Shown: in pieces, positions 1 through 6,913 of the stretch
Layout of the letters: each line of letters opens with the position of its first letter
How positions within the stretch are numbered: position 1 is the stretch's first letter
Origin: JAKVCB01 sp963578605
GTDB taxonomy: Bacteria > Planctomycetota > Planctomycetia > Pirellulales > Lacipirellulaceae
Assembly (NCBI GenBank): GCA_963578605.1
Contig: CAUZEA010000194.1
Span: 1-7,138 of the forward strand
DNA length: 7,138 bases
Reading direction: 5' to 3'
Made by a program: the position numbers and the translations under genes
The notes under the pieces: generated by a model
What the model was told of the DNA's origin: nothing
Database searches by the model: none
Seen by the model: the letters and a program-made list of their open reading frames with translations, nothing else

Positions 1-2
1 GG

Positions 3-1067
3 GTTCCCCATCGGCAAATCGTCTGGACGATCCCGAAGCGGCTGCGTATCTTTTTCCGGTTCGATCGGCGCCTCTTGGGCGGGTTCGCCCGCGCGGCGTG
101 GGATACGGTCGTGGAGGTATTTCGGAGCGTGCTCGGAAGCGATGACGTTCTCCCCGGCGCGATTGCCGGTATTCAGACGTTCGGCGACCTCATCCATTTC
201 CACCCGCATGTTCATGTGATCGCGACCGATGGAGCTTATCGTCCCGATGGCACATTCATCTGTCTTCCTCCCATGGACACGACGCGACTGCTGAGCGTCT
301 GGCAACGGAAAGTTTTTGACTTACTGCTTGGAGAGGGCAAGATCGACCAGAAGCTGGTGGACCAAATCAGGGGTTGGCCCCATTCTGGATTCAGCGTTGA
401 CCATAGCGTCTACCTGCCTGCAGGCGATGCGTCCGGGCTGCAACGACTTGCCGAGTACATGGTTCGTTGTCCGTTTAGTTTAGCGAGGATCGTTCGCGTC
501 ACAAAGTCTGGTTCGGTCGTGTATCGTGCGCAGAAGGGAGACTGCCGGCGCTTCCCAACGCCGGCCAGCCGTGATTTGGCTGGCGGCGCCAGCCGCAACT
601 TTCAAGTTTTCGACGCGCTCGATTTCCTCGCGGAACTCACGCAACACATCCCGGACAAGGGAGAACATCTGGTCAGATATTTCGGATGGTATTCGTATCG
701 GCGCCGAGGGATCCGCGCCAAGGAGGCGTCGTGCGACGAAGTGAAGATTTACCGGCGGCTTGTCGATGAGGCACGATCTGCCGCCAAGGCCGAATCGAGC
801 GGGACGGCTTCGAGTTGGGCCGCTCTGGTCAAACGGGTGTTTGAAGTCGATCCGCTGGAGTGCCCTCAATGTGGGTCCAGGATGAAAGTCGTCAGTTTCA
901 TCGAACGTAGCCAACGCGACATCGTGGAAAACATTCTCCGGCATTGCGGTCTGTGGGAGGGTCCACTGCGGACGCTGGCGGGTCCTAGGGGTCCACCGGG
1001 CCGTTTCGAGGAGAGTTTGGACGAACCTCGGGAGTTGCAATTGGTTCTCGACCCGGAATTTCTTTAG
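3..1067 (+). CDS. IS91-family (HUH/Y2) transposase, 5' end outside window
   Basis: Rolling-circle type transposase that would nick and join single DNA strands at the insertion sequence ends. The frame is open from base 3 (reading VPHRQIVWTIPKRLR), so the gene starts upstream; the TTG near 75 is not a convincing start. The HUH metal motif is HPHVH, with the two histidines of HVH at codons 207-209 and 213-215. The candidate catalytic tyrosine pair lies in YFGWYS at 678-680 and 690-692, four residues apart as in IS91 Y2 enzymes. Near the C-terminus DPLECPQCGSRM supplies a CxxC zinc-type pair, followed by an HC pair about 24 residues later. The family's N-terminal cysteine-rich zinc region is not in the window. 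The C-terminal tail after the HC pair is poorly conserved in my recollection. No frameshift is seen in the visible 354 codons, so the element could be active. Family assignment is firm; activity is inference. Confidence 0.93.
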   Translation, partial: VPHRQIVWTIPKRLRIFFRFDRRLLGGFARAAWDTVVEVFRSVLGSDDVLPGAIAGIQTFGDLIHFHPHVHVIATDGAYRPDGTFICLPPMDTTRLLSVWQRKVFDLLLGEGKIDQKLVDQIRGWPHSGFSVDHSVYLPAGDASGLQRLAEYMVRCPFSLARIVRVTKSGSVVYRAQKGDCRRFPTPASRDLAGGASRNFQVFDALDFLAELTQHIPDKGEHLVRYFGWYSYRRRGIRAKEASCDEVKIYRRLVDEARSAAKAESSGTASSWAALVKRVFEVDPLECPQCGSRMKVVSFIERSQRDIVENILRHCGLWEGPLRTLAGPRGPPGRFEESLDEPRELQLVLDPEFL

Positions 1068-1417
1068 ACGCTCGGGCATGTTTTCACCGTCCAGCCGTGT
1101 TGCCAGGCAATCCTGATGGTCCGTGTTGACCGTTACGGTCGCGGTGCGCGTCTGTTTTGGGCAACCGCGAGGCGTGGCAAATCCAAGTAATGCTGTCGAA
1201 TCCCGGCAAAACGGCTGAAATTCCAACGCTCGATGGCGCGCTGCCAGCGTGACCAGCGAGCACCACTAACACGGACGGGCCGAATGAGCGTTACGGCTCA
1301 AAATCCCAGCTGAAATTACACGCAATGCCTTGAAGTCACCCAGCTAGCGCCTACTAAAAAATGACCTCGAGCACTACTGAAATAAAAAAAGACCCCTGCT
1401 AGCGCTATTAAAGTCGC
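1068..1417. other. Non-coding tail of the IS91-family element
   Basis: No credible gene is seen on either strand between the transposase stop and the repeat cluster; the open frames here have no recognisable protein and overlap the transposase antisense. The last part (about 1338-1417) becomes A-rich and carries the octamer GCTAGCGC twice (1343-1350 and 1398-1405). In each case it is followed by a CTACTAAA or TATTAAA tract and then a GACC or GTCGCC string, a loose 55-base repeat. This could be part of the element's origin-type end, where the transposase binds. The role is inferred from position only. Confidence 0.5.
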
Positions 1418-1490
1418 CGGATGGGGATTAAAATCACTATCAGTCGGATGGGGATTAAAATCACTATCAGTTAAAATCACTATCAGTCAG
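1418..1490 (+). repeat. Nested direct repeats at the IS91 right end
   Basis: Two exact 26-base copies (1418-1443 and 1445-1470, period 27) start CGGATGGGGATT and end AATCACTATCAG. They are followed by a third copy lacking its first ten bases (1471-1486, TTAAAATCACTATCAG) and then a bare TCAG (1487-1490). All copies share the same 3' end and get shorter toward the junction. The period is a multiple of three, so one frame reads a repeated MGIKITIS peptide, but it stops at 1472-1474 and has no sign of being a gene. Likely either transposase binding iterons or scars of repeated imprecise cleavage and rejoining at the element end. Confidence 0.85.
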
Positions 1491-1493
1491 TTC
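1490..1493 (+). other. Probable IS91 target tetranucleotide (GTTC)
   Basis: GTTC lies exactly between the terminal repeats and the first codons of the DUF1501 fragment. IS91 elements insert next to GAAC or CAAG; GTTC is GAAC on the other strand. A four-base match is weak on its own, but the position fits. The G at 1490 is shared with the last TCAG of the repeat, so the true junction could be one to four bases either way. Confidence 0.45.
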
Positions 1494-1820
1494 ATGTTGT
1501 GTGGCGAGTTTAGTCGAACGCCACGAATGAATAACGGCGGCAATGGCGGACCACCGCTGAGCAAAGGGACTCCCGGCCGGGATCACTGGGGGAACTCCAT
1601 GTTCTGCCTAATGGGCGGTGGCGGAGTTCAAGGGGGCCAGATTGTCGGTTCCACCAATAGCAAAGGGGAAAGCCCCAAAGATCGACCCGTCACACCCGAT
1701 CAAATCCATGCCACGGTGTATCACTGTATGGGCATCGATCCTAAACTTCAGATTATGGACCATGCAGGGCGACCAACGCCCGTACTAGAACACCCCGAGC
1801 CCATCGAAGAGTTGCTCTGA
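1494..1820 (+). pseudogene. DUF1501 family protein, C-terminal fragment cut by IS91
   Basis: DUF1501 proteins are secreted proteins of about 400-480 residues, abundant in planctomycetes and related in fold to the sulfatase/alkaline phosphatase group; their reaction is not known to me. Only the last 109 codons are present. The fragment starts inside the conserved core with LCGEFSRTPRMN and then has GRDHWGNSMF, a conserved Arg-Asp-His patch likely to include metal ligands. The usual C-terminal block follows (DRPVTPDQIHATVYHCMGID, then DHAGRPTPVLEHPEPIEELL). The frame stays open upstream to 1386 but that sequence is insertion-element repeat, not DUF1501. The ATG at 1494 is an internal methionine, with no ribosome binding site, so this is a remnant rather than a small gene. 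The stop lies 9 bases before the next start, suggesting a former operon. Confidence 0.85.
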
Positions 1821-1829
1821 TCTCTCCCT

Positions 1830-3326
1830 ATGATGATAGCGATCGCCAAATTCGGACAGGAAACCAGTAGTTTCAGCCACACCCGAACTACGCTGAAAAC
1901 CTTTGAGAAATTCGGCTTGCTCCAGGGTAATGCTTTTCGCGAACAAGGATTCCAGACCGGTTCGATCGGTGGCTTTATCGATGCGGCAACTGAATCGGGA
2001 ATTGCCTGGGAACCGATTCCTATCATTCGTGGATGGGCAGGTGCCAGCGGACCAATCACCGATGAAACGCTTCATTTCTTTGTGCAATCCATCACCACGG
2101 CGCTGGCCGAAGCAGAAGTCCTGGACGGAGTCTTCCTGGACTTACATGGTGCAGGGCAGGCTGATTCTTATCCGGACTCCGAAGGGTTTTTATTACAGGA
2201 ATGTCGTAAGATCATCGGTCCAGAAGTGCCCCTTGTACTGGCATTGGACCATCATGCCAATCTTACGCAGGCCATGGTGGACTCGTGCGACGCGTTGGTC
2301 GCCCATCGCACACAACCCCACCACCCCGCCGACACCGGTTATCAAGCGGGCAGGTTGTTGTTTGATATTCTTGCGGGACACCTCACACCGAATCTGGCCT
2401 GGCGCAAGATACCAATGCTTACCCATCAGGAACAGTTTCTAACGGATCCCCCCGGACCGATGCGGGAATGGTTTGAAATGGCCCGGCAAATGGAAACCTT
2501 GCCCGGTGTTGTATCCGCGTCAACTTTCCCCATGCAACCCTGGCTCGACGTACCGAACGGAGGTTGGGCGGTTGCGGTAGTCACCCATCAGGATCCTGAT
2601 CTCGCTGACCGCTGTGCCGGCGAGCTGGCACAATTTGCATGGGACCAGCGTGAACGCTTTCTTAAATTAGAAAGCGTTCCTGCACCTCAGGCGGTCCGCC
2701 AGGCCATCGCCGCAGAACGCGGCCTCGTGATCCTCTCCGACACGGGGGACAGCGTATTCGGAGGCGCACCAGGCGACAGCACGATTCTGCTCAAAGAAAT
2801 GCTGGAACAACACATGACCCAAGTCGCTTTGCTGACGATGGTTGACCCTGAAGTGGTTGATCTGGCAATCAATGCCGGTACAGGAACCTCGATCGATGTG
2901 CACCTGGGAGGTAAACAAGATGATCTTTACAGTTCGCCCGCCATAGTGACCGCAGACGTGGTTGCAATCGGAGGTGGCGAAATCATGGCGCACTGTATTG
3001 GCATGGAATCGTTTAATGCAGGTCGCGCCGTGTTGTTGCGTATCGGCAGCATCCAGATTGTGGTGAGTGAAACGGAGGGAATTGGGGGAAATCATCCGGC
3101 TGTATATCGCCATTTCGGAATTGAACCGGGAACTGCAAAAATGATCGTCTTGAAAACCGCAAGTAACTTCCAGTATTTTGCCGATCTGGCGTCGGAAATT
3201 ATTCGAGTCAACACGGCGGGAATGACCATGTCCAATCTTGCCGAATTCGATTGGCAACAGCTTCCACGGCCCATCTATCCACTCGATCCTGAAACGTCTT
3301 TTTTAAACGGTCGGAAATCTATCTGA
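1830..3326 (+). CDS. M81 family metallopeptidase (MlrC/microcystinase C-like)
   Basis: Predicted zinc-dependent hydrolase of the MlrC family (N-terminal DUF1485 domain about 1-290, MlrC C-terminal domain about 297-487). The founding member opens linearised microcystin peptides, but most relatives have unknown substrates, so no toxin role should be assumed. Family motifs are all present: QETSSFS (10-16), DLHGAG (104-109), DHHANLT (140-146), HRTQPHHPADTG (159-170), a glycine-rich SDTGDSVFGGAPGDST (303-318), KTASNFQ (442-448) and RPIYPLD (480-486). The acidic and histidine residues of the first four are the likely metal site. At 498 residues it is full length. There is no signal peptide, so it is probably cytoplasmic. 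ATG codons at 1830 and 1833 are both possible starts. Neither has a Shine-Dalgarno site; translation may once have been coupled to the DUF1501 gene ending 9 bases upstream. Its native promoter was probably separated from it by the IS91 insertion. Confidence 0.93.
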   Translation: MMIAIAKFGQETSSFSHTRTTLKTFEKFGLLQGNAFREQGFQTGSIGGFIDAATESGIAWEPIPIIRGWAGASGPITDETLHFFVQSITTALAEAEVLDGVFLDLHGAGQADSYPDSEGFLLQECRKIIGPEVPLVLALDHHANLTQAMVDSCDALVAHRTQPHHPADTGYQAGRLLFDILAGHLTPNLAWRKIPMLTHQEQFLTDPPGPMREWFEMARQMETLPGVVSASTFPMQPWLDVPNGGWAVAVVTHQDPDLADRCAGELAQFAWDQRERFLKLESVPAPQAVRQAIAAERGLVILSDTGDSVFGGAPGDSTILLKEMLEQHMTQVALLTMVDPEVVDLAINAGTGTSIDVHLGGKQDDLYSSPAIVTADVVAIGGGEIMAHCIGMESFNAGRAVLLRIGSIQIVVSETEGIGGNHPAVYRHFGIEPGTAKMIVLKTASNFQYFADLASEIIRVNTAGMTMSNLAEFDWQQLPRPIYPLDPETSFLNGRKSI

Positions 3327-3376
3327 TTCTCCTGGCAGGCAACGACCGTGGTTTCGACTGCATCCGCCGGCGGGGT

Positions 3377-3757
3377 CTATTGCGCTTTTTTTACGTCAAC
3401 CGCCACAATGGACTCGTCATCACGCAAAACCAAAATACCATCCGATAAGGCCGGCGACTGGCGAGTGCCTCGTGTGATTTTTTGCCGACCAAGCTCGATA
3501 TATTCGTTGGGGTTAATCTTAATCACGATCAAGTCCCCCGACATCATACTTACGAATAACTTACCGTCGGCGGCCATCGCATTGCCTTTGCCAAAACGAG
3601 CCTGTTGCCAAGCCACCTTTTCGGTCGCCGCTTCAATGCATGTCAAATGGGTAATGGGGCCAGCCCCTCCGACATTGTCAAAACCGTACAAATAGCCATC
3701 CACGAGAATCGACGTTTGCCATTCATTTCGTAACACACTGTCCGAACCCTGCGATGT
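3377..3757 (-). pseudogene. PQQ-like beta-propeller protein, C-terminal fragment
   Basis: Matches the end of planctomycete outer-membrane-type beta-propeller (PQQ repeat, WD-like) proteins, normally about 400-450 residues. The recognisable part runs from GSDSVLRNEWQTS through DGYLYGFDNVGGAGPITHLTC, GKGNAMAADGKLFVS and DGILVLRDDESIVAVDV to the stop at 3377-3379. This is roughly the last two to three propeller blades with their DGxLY and ADGKLFV strands. A GTG at 3734-3736 could be read as a start, but family-like sequence continues about seven codons further upstream, to an in-frame TAA at 3767-3769, so the GTG is internal. There is no signal peptide and too few blades to close a propeller, so it is very probably non-functional. 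It is fused at its 5' side to the remnant of another gene and converges with the M81 gene, 50 bases apart. Confidence 0.82.
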
Positions 3758-4371
3758 CTTCCCTGGTTACCCACGGAAGCCCACCTTCTGTCGCCTTAGC
3801 GGATTTGATACCAGGCCAAACTCGCCGTACTCCACGTTGAAGCATTTCTTGGCCAGCGGAGAAATGACGTCTGTCGGGCACGCAAAAAAAGGGCAAAACG
3901 GTTTGTCGTTGGCCAGCAGAATCCCATCCGATCGAATCGTCATGCGCGTGGGTTTCGGTGGCTCGGCCGCGGGTTGGATGTCCCGCCTGAAGAAGACGCG
4001 GTGAATCGAGTCGGTGGGATCGTCGCCAGCGCCTTTCACATGTGCTGAAACCACGTAGCGGCCTTCTTCGAACTCTGCAACGTCAATTGAAGCCGATGAC
4101 TTCTCCTCTCCCGCAGCAATCGGGTCGTACTGGATGCGAGCACCTTCGACCCCGGCTGCTTGCTGATCTCGATTCTGAGGTTCGAATGGTCCGCTTTTAT
4201 TCCGGTGATCACGACCTCGATCTGCTCAACGTCTTGCGGATAGTAGTAGCGAGCCAATGAGACTTCGAGCGGAGACGGTGCCTCATCTTCGGCGGTCGCG
4301 AGGGAGTCGCCCAAGCCAACTGACATGATCACAGCAGCTATCATTCGTGCACAGACGCTCTGATATCTCAT
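3758..4371 (-). pseudogene. Secreted hypothetical protein, frameshifted and 3'-truncated
   Basis: The start is convincing: ATG at 4369-4371, with GAAAGGG eight bases upstream, then a signal-peptide-like N-terminus (MRYQSVCARMIAAVIMSVGLG, then SLATAEDEA). The first frame runs to 4036 but loses sense after EISKQPG. Shifting frame at the four-C run 4150-4153 gives VEGARIQYDPIAAGEEK, then ASIDVAEFEEGRYVVSAHV, and joins the frame of 3767-4054. One missing base there restores a single protein of about 200 residues. That frame ends at TAA 3767-3769 after NPLRRQKVGFRG. A second one-base shift near 3785-3800 would instead read ATEGGLPWVTREDIAGFG, which looks more protein-like. The middle resembles a beta-sandwich, and DGILLANDKPFCPFFACPTD resembles the entry to a glycoside-hydrolase-like barrel (DG-I-L-V-x-G-K-P-F-F), but I do not recognise the family. 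The rest of the protein is replaced by the beta-propeller fragment. Confidence 0.65.
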
Positions 4372-4379
4372 TTGTGGTT

Positions 4380-4386
4380 CCCTTTC
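4380..4386 (-). promoter_or_regulatory. Ribosome binding site of the frameshifted secreted-protein gene
   Basis: GAAAGGG on the minus strand lies eight bases before the ATG at 4369-4371. It supports that start and shows that this gene was once properly expressed. Confidence 0.55.
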
Positions 4387-4466
4387 TCAAAGTATGATTT
4401 CTGATATCATAGCATCGCATTGTGCGTCGCGGGGAGGTTTCAACCTGCCCGTGAAGTTTCAATATC

Positions 4467-4473
4467 GGAGGAA
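4467..4473 (+). promoter_or_regulatory. Ribosome binding site of the dioxygenase gene
   Basis: GGAGGAA five bases before the ATG at 4479 is a strong Shine-Dalgarno match and fixes this start. It stands out because the M81 gene in the same window has none. Confidence 0.8.
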
Positions 4474-4478
4474 GCAGA

Positions 4479-5234
4479 ATGGAGACCCGTGAGTTGAAAA
4501 CCAAAGAAGACTTCGACCGCGACGGTTACGTATTAATCCGCGGCTTCCTGGATGAAGCTGATCGCGAAGAGGTATTCAGCGCGTTGGATCGCTACATCGC
4601 CGAGACGATCCCCACAGTGCCGCGCGAACACAAGTTCTATGAAGATGTCGATCGCGCAGAAACACTCAAGCAGATGTGCCACATCAAAGCACATGATCCC
4701 TACTTTACCGATTTGATGGGGCGTGAGAAATTCCGCGGACTGGCCGAGTTGTTGCTCAACGACGATGTGGTTTGTCATGAATGTGAGTGGTTCGACAAAC
4801 CACCGGAGAAGAACGGCCCCACGCCATCTCACCAGGATGGCTATTACTTTCCCATCGAGCCAAACGAGGCGCTGACCATGTGGCTGGCCATCGATCCAGT
4901 GGATCAGACCAACGGCTGCCTGCGTTACGTCCCGGGTTCCCATCGCAAGGGGTTGCGCGCCCACAACCGCACCGATACGCTGGGGTTCTCTCAGGGCATC
5001 GCTGACTACGGCCAAGAAGATCGCGAACTGGAGCGGTGTATTGAAATGCAGCCCGGCGACCTTGCCGTGCACCACAGCGTGACCATCCACCGTGCAGAGG
5101 CAAATCCCAGCAACCACCACCGCCGCGCCCTTGGCCTGATCTATTTCGCCGGTCGTGCCAGATTCGATAAGACCGCTCAGAAAGCCTATTACGACCAGCT
5201 GTTTTCCGATCTTGGCGACCGTGGCAAGATCTAG
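4479..5234 (+). CDS. Phytanoyl-CoA dioxygenase (PhyH) family protein
   Basis: Predicted non-haem iron, 2-oxoglutarate-dependent oxygenase; family members hydroxylate varied small molecules, and the substrate cannot be told from sequence. At 251 residues it is of typical bacterial length. The N-terminal FDRDGYVLIRGFLDEADREE (12-31) is the usual PhyH opening. The iron triad is read as H118 and D120 in SHQDGYYF and a distal histidine, most likely H204 in SVTIHRAEANPS. R215 or R216 (NHHRRAL) is the likely 2-oxoglutarate carboxylate contact. NGCLRYVPGSHRKG (145-158) and MQPGDLAVHH (190-199) are further family motifs. There is no signal peptide or membrane segment, so it is cytoplasmic. It has a strong ribosome binding site and its own upstream region, and appears monocistronic. 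It is intact, unlike most of its neighbours. Confidence 0.92.
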   Translation: METRELKTKEDFDRDGYVLIRGFLDEADREEVFSALDRYIAETIPTVPREHKFYEDVDRAETLKQMCHIKAHDPYFTDLMGREKFRGLAELLLNDDVVCHECEWFDKPPEKNGPTPSHQDGYYFPIEPNEALTMWLAIDPVDQTNGCLRYVPGSHRKGLRAHNRTDTLGFSQGIADYGQEDRELERCIEMQPGDLAVHHSVTIHRAEANPSNHHRRALGLIYFAGRARFDKTAQKAYYDQLFSDLGDRGKI

Positions 5235-5258
5235 CCCGGGGTATTCACCACAGAGAGG

Positions 5259-5310
5259 AAGGGATCGGGAGCCTTATCAAGGTACTGCCCGGAAAGGCTC
5301 CCGACCCCTT
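5259..5310. repeat. Palindromic repeat, possible bidirectional terminator
   Basis: The arms AAGGGATCGGGAGCC (5259-5273) and GGCTCCCGACCCCTT (5296-5310) pair over 15 positions with one mismatch, around a 22-base loop. It lies in the 129-base gap between the convergent dioxygenase and TPR genes, where a terminator would serve both. There is no U-tract, so it is not a standard intrinsic terminator. My recollection is that similar GGCTCCCGACCCCTT palindromes are dispersed in planctomycete genomes, which would make it a REP-like element; this is unverified. The rest of 5235-5363 shows nothing recognisable. Confidence 0.6.
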
Positions 5311-5363
5311 CGCACGCGAAAGAAACGTGAAACGTGCTGGACGTTTTTAGTAGGCATTCTAAA

Positions 5364-6908
5364 CTACTCTTTTGTGTGCGTTAGGCGGAATGATTGATTA
5401 CGGCGATAGCTCTGCAGGCGCATGAGGATTTGGCCTTCCAGCGGTTTGGCTTGGCGATCCACAGCCAAATCGAGCGCTGCTTGTGCGGTTTTAACTGCCT
5501 GCTCAAAATTCCCGGCCGCCGCGTATGCGGCACCCAGCACATCCAGAATCTCTGGATTATTGGAATCGGTGAGCTCCACCGCCTGTGTCGCAAGCGCGAC
5601 GGCCTGATCGGGATTGCGCACCGATGCACTCGGATGTGTGGCTAATATCCACGCAGCGCGATACATCGGCGCCGAGGAATCGGGACTTAATGCCAGCGCC
5701 TCCAGATATTGCTTCAGGGCCGCTTCAAGATCACCGTGTGCTTGCAAAGCCATGCCGAGGTTGTAGTGCGGCATCGTAGCCTCGGACTCGGCATCCACCG
5801 CTGAGCGGAAATGCTTGATCGCCTCAACGAATCTGAGTTTCCGAGCCAGGATAACGCCCATGTTGTTATGTGCGTCAATATGGCTGCCCTCGATGCGAAG
5901 CGCCGCGCGAAAATGCTTCATCGCCAGATCTACCCGGCCCGCTTCGTGTAACGTCTTGCCCAGATTGTTGTGGCCGCGGGGATTGTCCGGGGATGCCTCA
6001 ACCACCGATTGCCAGATCGCGACCTCACTATGGTAATCGCGGTTGCGCGCCAAAGTGAGCACCGTCAAGCTGATTATGACGGCGCCCGCGACAAAAACGC
6101 CAACCATCACGTGACGGCCAATCAGTTTGTCGACAACCAGCACGGCCAGCACACACAGCCCGGCAAGCGGCAGATACATACGGTGTTCAAAAGCCAGATC
6201 TTGCATCGGTACAAAGCTTGAAGTCGGTGCCAATATGAGAAAGAACCACGCGGCCGGATAACTCCAGCGTCTCTGGTTGATCAATCCCCAGAAGGTGAAT
6301 ATCGACAGCGCCATAACAATCAACATGGCCGGCAGGATCTGCATCCAACCACTGGCGATGGGCCAACCATAATCCAGACACAAACCAATGGGAAACAAGC
6401 AGAGTCGCAGGTAGTGCAGGATTACACCGAACTGGCTACTGGCATACTCCCAGGGGGTGATAGTTTCCAGGCCAAACCCTACGGTGCCAGTACGAGGTCC
6501 CTGCAACATCAGCGCGAAAAGCACCAGCCAGCTTACCGCCAGGCCAGCGTACAAAGGCCAGCGCTGCCGCAAAGCCTCACGAATCGACCTGGCGGCAAAT
6601 GCGCGGTCGTACAACAATACCATCACTGGCGCGGAGACCATCACTTCTTTGCTGGCCATTCCAATGATAGAACAAGTCGCTGCGAGCAGGCTCCAGCTGA
6701 TTGAGCGTTCAGAATCCATCGACCGCATTGCTGCATATACCGTGAGCAGGTAAAACAAGCCCACCAGTGACTCTGCCCGCTGGATGACATAGGTTACGCT
6801 TTCTGTCTGGATGGGATGCACAATCCACACCGCCGCAGCAACGGCAGCCAGCACACCAGAGCGACTGATAGGAAATTTGATTTTCTCTAGGAGTTTACTG
6901 GGAAACAA
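5364..6908 (-). pseudogene. TMTC-like membrane/TPR protein, N-terminal region missing
   Basis: Resembles bacterial TMTC/DUF1736-type proteins: a multi-pass GT-C-like membrane domain, possibly a lipid-linked sugar transferase, followed by TPR repeats on the outer side. In the 514-residue frame, about eight to ten hydrophobic segments occupy roughly 18-290. Conserved blocks are HPIQTESVTYVIQRAESL (31-48), ASKEVMVSAPVMVLLYDRAF (85-104), WEYASSQFGVILHYLRLCLF then CLDYGWP (153-183, the DUF1736 block) and EHRMYLPLAG (241-250). TPR units follow at about 310-343, 344-377, 378-411 and 452-485, with a degenerate one between. Homologues have about 100 or more residues before HPxQTESV, including the first membrane segment and the acidic motif expected to be catalytic; here they are absent. 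The frame starts at a TTG (6906-6908) with no ribosome binding site. It is open upstream to a stop at 7062-7064, but that part (KATTRRITLSAALLFSG and onward) is unlike the family. Probably a 5'-truncated pseudogene; a fusion protein cannot be excluded. Confidence 0.8.
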
Positions 6909-6913
6909 CAGGC

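Larger units (their letters stand above)
1..1489 (+). mobile_element. IS91-family insertion sequence, right (3') portion
   Basis: The element comprises the transposase gene, a non-coding tail and a terminal repeat cluster. The right boundary is placed at about 1489 for two reasons. DUF1501 protein homology begins immediately afterwards. The bases at 1490-1493 are GTTC, which matches the tetranucleotide (GAAC/CAAG class, read on the other strand) that IS91 elements are known to use next to their origin-type end. IS91 elements have no long terminal inverted repeats and make no target duplication, so the missing left end cannot be predicted from this side. The boundary is inference. Confidence 0.72.
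4372..4478. promoter_or_regulatory. Divergent intergenic region with a small inverted repeat
   Basis: This 107-base gap lies between the starts of two divergent genes and should hold both promoters. It contains TATGAT (4393-4398), seven bases, then ATCATA (4406-4411), a perfect 6-bp inverted repeat that also places a TATGAT -10-like hexamer on each strand. The octamer CTGATATC occurs at 4360-4367 and again at 4401-4408. No clear -35 element pairs with either hexamer. A regulator site is possible but not demonstrated. Confidence 0.35.

Noticed and set aside
480..1226. Long open frame on the minus strand (248 codons) opposite the transposase
   Set aside because: It is antisense to a gene with clear HUH, tyrosine-pair and zinc motifs, and its translation has no recognisable domain. 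It is a shadow of biased codon use.
1421..1474. Small gene encoding a repeated MGIKITIS peptide
   Set aside because: The frame exists only because the repeat period is 27 bases; there is no ribosome binding site and the position is an insertion-element terminus.
1418..1490. CRISPR array
   Set aside because: The units are almost directly adjacent, with no unique spacers, and the third is truncated. This is a tandem terminal repeat and not a repeat-spacer array.
2667..3257. 196-codon minus-strand frame opposite the M81 gene
   Set aside because: Antisense to conserved M81 motifs; the translation is low in hydrophobic pattern and unlike any known family.
1830..3326. Naming the M81 gene mlrC and proposing microcystin degradation
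   Set aside because: No mlrA, mlrB or mlrD-like gene is in the window, and most M81 proteins act on unknown substrates, so only the family can be claimed.
3364..3373. CCGCCGGCGG palindrome downstream of the M81 gene as a terminator
   Set aside because: A ten-base self-complementary string with no loop and no T-run after it on the plus strand cannot form a useful terminator hairpin; it lies just outside the 3' end of the propeller fragment.
4533..5120. 195-codon minus-strand frame opposite the dioxygenase gene
   Set aside because: The plus-strand protein has a strong ribosome binding site and the full PhyH motif set; the reverse frame is a shadow.
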